From Acestrorhynchus altus (Eukaryota > Chordata > Actinopteri > Characiformes > Acestrorhynchidae), in the NCBI GenBank assembly GCA_034509495.1, contig CM067503.1, forward strand, positions 48,363,774-48,427,773: a stretch of 64,000 bases of DNA, given 5' to 3'. This document shows positions 23,606 to 34,021 of the stretch, in pieces. The stretch's first letter is position 1. Each line of letters opens with the position of its first letter. The notes under the pieces are model-generated. The model saw only the letters and a program-made list of their open reading frames with translations, was not told the origin of the DNA and did not search any database. Made by a program: the position numbers and the translations under genes.

Positions 23606-24130
23606 TATATAGTTATTAGCAGATGCTCAAGATTTTAATATCAATATTACAAAATATACATCATTATCTCCAGAACATTCAGTCAAGTGTGTCCAAACAT
23701 TTGACTGGTTCTGTGTCTAATCTGAATTGATCATATTAGTTTTATTAAAGCTCCGTCTCCAAACTGAACCACACCACTGTAATTCCACCTTAACACACTC
23801 TTACCACCTTAAGAAAGGGAAAGTTGTTTTCTTTAAGGACCATTTAACACTCTTTCCCCTGTTCTATCAAGAGTCCTGCTCTAGGCCATGGAACTGTCCC
23901 CCTGCTGCTATTAATAACCCCAGCTCCGTATGGGGGCGGGGCCTCTGTGACGTAGGAGGGGCCGGAACGATCTGCGCTCCGCCCTAAAAGCGAACCGACT
24001 CCTTTGAACTTTGTTGTTCAGCGAGTCGAGTGAACGATTCAGTCCCTGATGCTGATTCATTCACAGTGCAGTGATTCATTCATGATTCAAAGTAGCTTTA
24101 GGTGACTGTGATGAGACAATACTGCATTAT
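23606..24130. other. Intergenic DNA, unassigned
   Basis: No exon or repeat family recognised. A direct short repeat of 'gattcattcatgattca' type is seen at 24053-24080, and (ACA)n at 24131-24147. Confidence 0.45.
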
Positions 24131-24169
24131 AACAACAACAACAACAACCACTACAGAGACCACTACAGT

Positions 24170-24520
24170 GACCACTACACCCTTAATGAGTGACCACTAC
24201 AAATCACTATCTCCTCCCTTAATGAGTGACCACTACAAACCACTATCTCCTCCCTTAATGAGTGACCACTTCTAACCACCAACTCGTCCCTTAATGAGTG
24301 ACCACTACAAATCACTATCTCCTCCCTTAATGAGTGACCACTACAAACCCCTATCTCCTCCCTTAATGAGTGACCACTACAAACCATTAACTCCTCCCTT
24401 AATGAGTGACCACTACAAACCATTAACTCCTCCCTTAATGAGTGACCACTACAAACCACTGTCTCCTCTCTTAATAAGTGACCACTACAAACCACTATCT
24501 CCTCCCTTAATGAGTGACAT
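24170..24520. repeat. Minisatellite, about 36-bp unit
   Basis: 'cttaatgagtgaccactac' followed by 'aaaccactatctcctcc' is repeated about nine to ten times with few substitutions (including cttctaaccaccaactcg). The open frames on both strands here are repeat artefacts. Confidence 0.93.
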
Positions 24521-24559
24521 ATTCTATTTTATGACTCTATACACTGGACACTTTATCCA

Positions 24560-24710
24560 TGTTGCTGGTCACGTCTGGCCTGGTTGTCCGGGAACCAGCC
24601 TTGTGACTGGACCAAGGTTGCCAGACAGGGCTGCTCACTGCTCTGGGCACGTGTGCTGACCGGCCCATATTGTGTGAATCACTATGAATGGGTTAAATGT
24701 GGAGGACAAG
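24560..24710 (+). mobile_element. tRNA-derived SINE copy
   Basis: Reads 'ctggttgtccgggaaccagc', 'cttgtgactggaccaaggttgcc', 'ctgctctgggcacgtgtgctgacc' and 'gaatgggttaaatgtggagg', the head and body of the family also present at 59566-59715. Confidence 0.7.
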
Positions 24711-24971
24711 GCTATGAGCTAATTAATTAATTAATATTGATATGTATTGTTATATTTCATTCTCTCCTGATATTTTTCTACAGAGGGAAATCAGATGGGA
24801 GGGGCTGCTGGTTCTTCTTATTTGATCACAGTGTTCAAATTTCAGAATAAAAGTCCTGTGAAGGAATAACACAGACACCCACAAATAGTTGTGTGATACA
24901 CTAAAATATAATATTTATTATTATTTTTATTATTATTATTATTATTGTAATTCACAAGTGATGTGATATTA

Positions 24972-24974
<3 letters not shown>

Positions 24975-25034
<60 letters not shown>
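24975..25034. repeat. (AT)n microsatellite
   Basis: About 30 AT units, about 360 bp upstream of the heca start codon. Confidence 0.97.
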
Positions 25035-25038
<4 letters not shown>

Positions 25039-25084
25039 CAGCTGTAATAAAGTGATTCTGGGGTTAATAAAGTATTCCTGATTC

Positions 25085-25397
25085 GTTTCCAGGTGACGAT
25101 TATAAGGTGTTTTTCCGGGTTTTACAGCGATTTAATTTGACTGTATTATCAGACTAAAGTCACCTTCGCTCGGTTCGGAGTCGCAGGGAGTCGGTTCAGC
25201 TCAGTGATTCGCGGGCGAGTCTCCGCTCGGAGACGGGAATCAAAACAAGCGGAGGGACACGCCTTCGTCATGGCCGTCGGGCGGCTGTCAGAGGCCCGCG
25301 CGCAGCTCCGGCCCGCAGGGGTCTAACGGCGGAGCGGACGCGCGGCGGAGCCGGGCTGATGGGCCGCGTTAGCCGCTGACGGACGTCGAGCGAAGCG
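25085..25397 (+). promoter_or_regulatory. heca promoter / CpG-rich 5' region
   Basis: Base composition switches abruptly at about 25140 from AT-rich to CpG-rich, continuing through heca exon 1 to about 25590. It lies immediately upstream of the ATG and fits a CpG-island promoter with the 5' UTR. No TATA box is evident. Confidence 0.6.
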
Positions 25398-28300
25398 ATG
25401 CCCAACCAGAGGAGCGGCAAAGGCAGGAGGAACAAGCGCACCAACAGCAGCGGAGACGAGCAGGAGAACGGAGCTGCGGCGGCGGCGGCGGGGGCCACGG
25501 CGGGGCCCGGGGGAGCGCAGGGGGCCGCCGGGGCCACGGCGGGGGCAGCAGCGGCCCAGCTGACCGACACCAGAGGTGGGGAGGAGGAGGGGGGGTAGTT
25601 TATAGGAGGGTAATTTATGGATGATGGTGGTGGTGGTGGTGGTGGTGGNTGTCTCAGAGTAACATTTCGGTGTCTCAGAGTAACGACTCTGTGTCTCAGA
25701 GTAACGACTCGGTATGTCACAGTAACGACTCGGTGTCTCAGAGTAACATTTCGGTGTCTCAGAGTAACGACTCTGTGTCTCAGAGTAACGACTCGGTATG
25801 TCACAGTAACGACTCGGTGTCTCAGAGTAACATTTCGGTGTCTCAGAGTAACGACTCTGTGTCTCAGAGTAACGACTCGGTATGTCACAGTAACGACTCG
25901 GTGTCTCAGAGTAACATTTCGGTGTCTCAGAGTAACGACTCTGTGTCTCAGAGTAACGACTCGGTATGTCACAGTAACGACTCGGTGTCTCAGAGTAACA
26001 TTTCGGTGTCTCAGAGTAACGACTCTGTGTCTCAGAGTAACGACTCGGTATGTCACAGTAACGACTCGGTGTCTCAGAGTAACATTTCGGTGTCTCAGAG
26101 TAACGACTCTGTGTCTCAGAGTAACGACTCGGTATGTCACAGTAACGACTCGGTGTCTCAGAGTAACATTTCGGTGTCTCAGAGTAACGACTCTGTGTCT
26201 CAGAGTAACGACTCGGTATGTCACAGTAACGACTCGGTGTCTCAGAGTAACATTTCGGTGTCTCAGAGTAACGACTCTGTGTCTCAGAGTAACGACTCGG
26301 TATGTCACAGTAACGACTCGGTGTCTCAGAGTAACATTTCGGTGTCTCAGAGTAACGACTCTGTGTCTCAGAGTAACGACTCGGTATGTCACAGTAACGA
26401 CTCGGTGTCTCAGAGTAACATTTCGGTGTCTCAGAGTAACGACTCTGTGTCTCAGAGTAACGACTCGGTATGTCACAGTAACGACTCGGTGTCTCAGAGT
26501 AACATTTCGGTGTCTCAGAGTAACGACTCTGTGTCTCAGAGTAACGACTCGGTATGTCACAGTAACGACTCGGTGTCTCAGAGTAACATTTCGGTGTCTC
26601 AGAGTAACGACTCTGTGTCTCAGAGTAACGACTCGGTATGTCACAGTAACGACTCGGTGTCTCAGAGTAACATTTCGGTGTCTCAGAGTAACGACTCTGT
26701 GTCTCAGAGTAACGACTCGGTATGTCACAGTAACGACTCGGTGTCTCAGAGTAACATTTCGGTGTCTCAGAGTAACGACTCTGTGTCTCAGAGTAACGAC
26801 TCGGTATGTCACAGTAACGACTCGGTGTCTCAGAGTAACATTTCGGTGTCTCAGAGTAACGACTCTGTGTCTCAGAGTAACGACTCGGTATGTCACAGTA
26901 ACGACTCGGTGTCTCAGAGTAACATTTCGGTGTCTCAGAGTAACGACTCTGTGTCTCAGAGTAACGACTCGGTATGTCACAGTAACGACTCGGTGTCTCA
27001 GAGTAACATTTCGGTGTCTCAGAGTAACGACTCTGTGTCTCAGAGTAACGACTCGGTATGTCACAGTAACGACTCGGTGTCTCAGAGTAACATTTCGGTG
27101 TCTCAGAGTAACGACTCTGTGTCTCAGAGTAACGACTCGGTATGTCACAGTAACGACTCGGTGTCTCAGAGTAACATTTCGGTGTCTCAGAGTAACGACT
27201 CTGTGTCTCAGAGTAACGACTCGGTATGTCACAGTAACGACTCGGTGTCTCAGAGTAACATTTCGGTGTCTCAGAGTAACGACTCTGTGTCTCAGAGTAA
27301 CGACTCGGTATGTCACAGTAACGACTCGGTGTCTCAGAGTAACATTTCGGTGTCTCAGAGTAACGACTCTGTGTCTCAGAGTAACGACTCGGTATGTCAC
27401 AGTAACGACTCGGTGTCTCAGAGTAACATTTCGGTGTCTCAGAGTAACGACTCTGTGTCTCAGAGTAACGACTCGGTATGTCACAGTAACGACTCGGTGT
27501 CTCAGAGTAACATTTCGGTGTCTCAGAGTAACGACTCTGTGTCTCAGAGTAACGACTCGGTATGTCACAGTAACGACTCGGTGTCTCAGAGTAACATTTC
27601 GGTGTCTCAGAGTAACGACTCTGTGTCTCAGAGTAACGACTCGGTATGTCACAGTAACGACTCGGTGTCTCAGAGTAACATTTCGGTGTCTCAGAGTAAC
27701 GACTCTGTGTCTCAGAGTAACGACTCGGTATGTCACAGTAACGACTCGGTGTCTCAGAGTAACATTTCGGTGTCTCAGAGTAACGACTCTGTGTCTCAGA
27801 GTAACGACTCGGTATGTCACAGTAACGACTCGGTGTCTCAGAGTAACATTTCGGTGTCTCAGAGTAACGACTCTGTGTCTCAGAGTAACGACTCGGTATG
27901 TCACAGTAACGACTCGGTGTCTCAGAGTAACATTTCGGTGTCTCAGAGTAACGACTCTGTGTCTCAGAGTAACGACTCGGTATGTCACAGTAACGACTCG
28001 GTGTCTCAGAGTAACATTTCGGTGTCTCAGAGTAACGACTCTGTGTCTCAGAGTAACGACTCGGTATGTCACAGTAACGACTCGGTGTCTCAGAGTAACA
28101 TTTCGGTGTCTCAGAGTAACGACTCTGTGTCTCAGAGTAACGACTCGGTATGTCACAGTAACGACTCGGTGTCTCAGAGTAACATTTCGGTGTCTCAGAG
28201 TAACGACTCTGTGTCTCAGAGTAACGACTCGGTATGTCACAGTAACGACTCGGTGTCTCAGAGTAACATTTCGGTGTCTCAGAGTAACGACTCTGTGTCT

Positions 28301-31299
28301 CAGAGTAACGACTCGGTATGTCACAGTAACGACTCGGTGTCTCAGAGTAACATTTCGGTGTCTCAGAGTAACGACTCTGTGTCTCAGAGTAACGACTCGG
28401 TATGTCACAGTAACGACTCGGTGTCTCAGAGTAACATTTCGGTGTCTCAGAGTAACGACTCTGTGTCTCAGAGTAACGACTCGGTATGTCACAGTAACGA
28501 CTCGGTGTCTCAGAGTAACATTTCGGTGTCTCAGAGTAACGACTCTGTGTCTCAGAGTAACGACTCGGTATGTCACAGTAACGACTCGGTGTCTCAGAGT
28601 AACATTTCGGTGTCTCAGAGTAACGACTCTGTGTCTCAGAGTAACGACTCGGTATGTCACAGTAACGACTCGGTGTCTCAGAGTAACATTTCGGTGTCTC
28701 AGAGTAACGACTCTGTGTCTCAGAGTAACGACTCGGTATGTCACAGTAACGACTCGGTGTCTCAGAGTAACATTTCGGTGTCTCAGAGTAACGACTCTGT
28801 GTCTCAGAGTAACGACTCGGTATGTCACAGTAACGACTCGGTGTCTCAGAGTAACATTTCGGTGTCTCAGAGTAACGACTCTGTGTCTCAGAGTAACGAC
28901 TCGGTATGTCACAGTAACGACTCGGTGTCTCAGAGTAACATTTCGGTGTCTCAGAGTAACGACTCTGTGTCTCAGAGTAACGACTCGGTATGTCACAGTA
29001 ACGACTCGGTGTCTCAGAGTAACATTTCGGTGTCTCAGAGTAACGACTCTGTGTCTCAGAGTAACGACTCGGTATGTCACAGTAACGACTCGGTGTCTCA
29101 GAGTAACATTTCGGTGTCTCAGAGTAACGACTCTGTGTCTCAGAGTAACGACTCGGTATGTCACAGTAACGACTCGGTGTCTCAGAGTAACATTTCGGTG
29201 TCTCAGAGTAACGACTCTGTGTCTCAGAGTAACGACTCGGTATGTCACAGTAACGACTCGGTGTCTCAGAGTAACATTTCGGTGTCTCAGAGTAACGACT
29301 CTGTGTCTCAGAGTAACGACTCGGTATGTCACAGTAACGACTCGGTGTCTCAGAGTAACATTTCGGTGTCTCAGAGTAACGACTCTGTGTCTCAGAGTAA
29401 CGACTCGGTATGTCACAGTAACGACTCGGTGTCTCAGAGTAACATTTCGGTGTCTCAGAGTAACGACTCTGTGTCTCAGAGTAACGACTCGGTATGTCAC
29501 AGTAACGACTCGGTGTCTCAGAGTAACATTTCGGTGTCTCAGAGTAACGACTCTGTGTCTCAGAGTAACGACTCGGTATGTCACAGTAACGACTCGGTGT
29601 CTCAGAGTAACATTTCGGTGTCTCAGAGTAACGACTCTGTGTCTCAGAGTAACGACTCGGTATGTCACAGTAACGACTCGGTGTCTCAGAGTAACATTTC
29701 GGTGTCTCAGAGTAACGACTCTGTGTCTCAGAGTAACGACTCGGTATGTCACAGTAACGACTCGGTGTCTCAGAGTAACATTTCGGTGTCTCAGAGTAAC
29801 GACTCTGTGTCTCAGAGTAACGACTCGGTATGTCACAGTAACGACTCGGTGTCTCAGAGTAACATTTCGGTGTCTCAGAGTAACGACTCTGTGTCTCAGA
29901 GTAACGACTCGGTATGTCACAGTAACGACTCGGTGTCTCAGAGTAACATTTCGGTGTCTCAGAGTAACGACTCTGTGTCTCAGAGTAACGACTCGGTATG
30001 TCACAGTAACGACTCGGTGTCTCAGAGTAACATTTCGGTGTCTCAGAGTAACGACTCTGTGTCTCAGAGTAACGACTCGGTATGTCACAGTAACGACTCG
30101 GTGTCTCAGAGTAACATTTCGGTGTCTCAGAGTAACGACTCTGTGTCTCAGAGTAACGACTCGGTATGTCACAGTAACGACTCGGTGTCTCAGAGTAACA
30201 TTTCGGTGTCTCAGAGTAACGACTCTGTGTCTCAGAGTAACGACTCGGTATGTCACAGTAACGACTCGGTGTCTCAGAGTAACATTTCGGTGTCTCAGAG
30301 TAACGACTCTGTGTCTCAGAGTAACGACTCGGTATGTCACAGTAACGACTCGGTGTCTCAGAGTAACATTTCGGTGTCTCAGAGTAACGACTCTGTGTCT
30401 CAGAGTAACGACTCGGTATGTCACAGTAACGACTCGGTGTCTCAGAGTAACATTTCGGTGTCTCAGAGTAACGACTCTGTGTCTCAGAGTAACGACTCGG
30501 TATGTCACAGTAACGACTCTGTGTCTCACAGTAACAACTCGGTATGTCACAGTAACAACTCGGTGTCTCAGAGTAACAACTCGGTGTCTCAGAATAACGA
30601 TTCATTGTCTCAGAGTAATGACTTCCTCTCGGAGTAACAACTTCCTGTCTCATAGGAATGACTTACTCTCTCAGAGTAACGTTTCAGTGTCTCAGAGTAT
30701 CGACGAGTATTGACTTGGTGTCTCAGAGTAACAACTCGGTGTCTCAGAGTAACAACTCGGTGTCTCAGAGTAACAACTCGGTGTCTCAGAGTAACGACTC
30801 GGTATGTCACAGTAACGACTCGGTATGTCACAGTAACGACTCGGTATGTCAGAGTAACGATTCATTGTCTCAGAGTAATGACTTCCTGTCAGAGTAATAA
30901 CTTCCTGTCTCAGAGGAATGACTTACTCTCTCAGAGTAATGTTTCAGTGTCTCAGAGTATCGACGAGTATCGACTGTGTCTCAGAGTAACATTTCGGTGT
31001 CTCAGAGTAACGACTCGGTGTCTCAGAGTAACGACTTGGTATGTCACAGTATTGACTCGGTGTCTCAGGATATCGACTCGGTGTCTCAGAGTAACGACTC
31101 GGTGTCTCAGAGTAACGACTTGGTATGTCACAGTATTGACTCGGTGTCTCAGGATATCGACTCGGTGTCTCAGAGTAACGACTCGGTGTCTCAGAGTAAC
31201 AACTCGGTGTCTCAGAGTAACGAGATAGAAATATACTTAATAATGAAAATAGGTGGTTGATTTGGTTTTTATTTTAGGTGGCACATACACACACACACA

Positions 31300-31357
<58 letters not shown>

Positions 31358-31782
31358 GAATCACCAAATCAGAAGCTTTGATTCCTTTGAAACAGACAGA
31401 TGTAAAGAATCGTTTTGGTGAATCGGTTTCTCGCGGCCCTGTTCCCAGCAGGTCTCGGACTGTCTCCCACAGTGGTGCAGAGGGAGTTGTTCGGGTTCCG
31501 CTTTGTTTGGGTTCTCCTCCACACTGCCCTGATGGATGAGCTTGTGTAGGCCTCACTTCTCCTCGAGCTGCAGCAGATCCAGATCCGGAACATAGTCTCG
31601 GCTCCGGGGTTCCGCTCCCACTGCCGGAGCGGCTCTGCTGCGGCTCGGCTCCGTACGCACAGCCCCGGGCAGTCTGAGCGAAAACCCGGAGTGGAGGCTT
31701 TTCTGGGTCTGGATCTTAAACCTCTACATCTAGGTTTTGTAGACGTAGCTATATTTTACTACACGTGTGTCTGTGTGTCTGT

Positions 31783-31819
<37 letters not shown>

Positions 31820-31900
31820 CTTTCACATTGAATGCACAGATTTATGTTGAATGTATTAACTGACCATTCTTTAATTTTACTGATGAGTTTGGGTCAGTGT

Positions 31901-31935
<35 letters not shown>

Positions 31936-33978
31936 CTGTCTCTGTCTCTCTCATTTACACTGTCTCTGTCTCTCGCTCTCTCTCTCATACACTCTCTCTC
32001 TCTCTCATACACTCTCTCTCCCTCTGCCACACACAGAATCTCAGCATCGCAGGCCGGTCGCTGTAAGTGTGTTGTGTAATATATGCATTATTTTTCGGTT
32101 GCTCTTTGTGTGGGTTGCTCACCCACAGAGTCTGCACAAATAGAACCGATTCTTAGAATTAGTCCACATATCACTGCAGTGGCGTAAGTGCTCTATTGAT
32201 AGATACTCGTTTATGAATCGTTCAAGGTCGAAATGAAGACGGTTCGCTCACGGACCAATTACTTGCACCAGACTTCAAATACACGACTCTGCTCCATTCA
32301 GATGCTTATTTTATTCGTGTCTGAAATGATCGGCTTTAGAAGACACCAACTCATACACGCGTCCAGGGCGCTTACCCTGTTTCAAAAGGGCATGTTCAGA
32401 CTAGTGCCTGTCGAAAAATTAGAATATGGTTCAGCAGCTCATTCACAGTGTAGTTCAGAAAGGTAAACGGTCATATTTTAAATATGATGAAATATGATAT
32501 GATGAAAGCTGAGGTCATGGGTTTGATTCCCGCTCAGGTCACTTTCCGTCTCCAGAAAACACACGGTAGGTAAATTGGCCGTGCGGAAGTGCCCCCGAGT
32601 AGGGCTGGGTGATGCAGTATGACAATGTACCATGTAAACGTATCAGTATTTAATTGTGATGTCAAAAAACACTGTGTATTGTATATTTAATAGTAACCTT
32701 CTTACTATTTACGATGTTTCTAAGACTGTCCTTTGTAGTGTTGTCCCTCTGACACTCTTTTTTTTCTGTGTGTGACTGCTTGTGCGTGGTACCCTGTGAT
32801 GGAGTGACACCTTGTCCTTGTGACACCTTGTTTTGCAGAGGCGCCATGTGCGACACCTCTGGTGTGCAGCATGGGCCGTCCCGTGGACCTAGAAAAGGAC
32901 GACTATCAGCGGGTGCTGTGCAACAGTGAGCACTGCCCCTATGGCAACTGGATGCACCTGCAGTGCTTCTATGAGTGGGAAAGCAGCATCTTGGCACAGT
33001 TCAACTGCATTGGCCGTGCACGTAGCTGGAACGAGAAGCAGTGTCGGCAGAACATGTGGACCAAAAAGGGCTATGACTTGGCCTTCCGCTTTTGCTCATG
33101 CCGCTGTGGCCAGGGCCACTTAAAGAAGGACACGGACTGGTACCAGGTAAAGCGGATGCAGGATGAGCGCAAGAAGAAGGTGCTGCCGGAGAAGGGCAGT
33201 GCCAAGTCCAGGGATGCAGGTGCTTCTGGAGGGTGCAGTGGGGAGCCCCCTGAGGAATCTAAAAAAGGGAAGTCCTCCAGTAAACTGGCTCATCGTGGCT
33301 CAAACCAGGAACTCTCTCGGCGCCAGTCCATGGAGCGGCAGAACTCTCAGGAGAGAGGCCACATGGGTGCGGCCTGCGATTCACCTGGTCAGTCGCCGCC
33401 CTCTGGCTTCTCCTTTTTCTCCTCCCAGCAGGCTGGAGGCCCACGCAGCTCTCGGCACTTGGGCGAGTTTCTGAAAAGTGCGGTCCACATGGAGGGTGGC
33501 CGGAAACATCTTTTGGCCACTCGTGGGGTCGCGCATCCTGACCACGGGTCGGCAGTGGCGGCGGCCGGCTTGTGCCTGCCCCGTCTCGCACCTGGAGATA
33601 ACCCCGTGCAGTTCCTGCGGAGGCTGGACCTTTCTGAGCTGCTGGCACACATACCCCGCCACAAGCTCAACACTTACCACGTGCGCATGGAGGACGATGC
33701 ACAGGCCGGCCAGGGCGAGGACCTGAGGAAGTTCATCCTGTCTGCACTGAGTGCCAGCCACCGCAACGTGGTCCACTGTGCCCTGTGCCACCGAACACTG
33801 CCCATCTTTGAGCAGTTCCCGCTGGTGGATGGGACACTCTTCCTCAGCCCCTCACGCCACGAAGAGATTGAGTATGACGTGCCGTGCCATTTACAAGGTG
33901 AGGGTCCTACCTAACACACCTTTCCTGACCCTGATTACAATAATAGCTGTAACTATAATTTAACAGTGTTGAATTAAT

Positions 33979-34021
<43 letters not shown>

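Noticed and set aside
24175..24659. Repeat proteins of 106-121 codons (MSDHYKPL and CSGHSLREE repeats)
   Set aside because: Translation of a 36-bp minisatellite on both strands; 36 is a multiple of three, so open frames are expected by chance.
25268..30653. Open frames of 1650-1776 codons on both strands across the satellite
   Set aside because: They are the periodic translation of an 84-bp tandem repeat, show the same heptads throughout, and lie within heca intron 1. No protein family is recognisable.
25649..31232. CRISPR-like array
   Set aside because: The units are contiguous tandem repeats without unique spacers, in a vertebrate intron.
33259..33791. Long minus-strand frames inside heca exon 2
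   Set aside because: They are antisense shadows of the GC-rich, clearly coding plus-strand exon.
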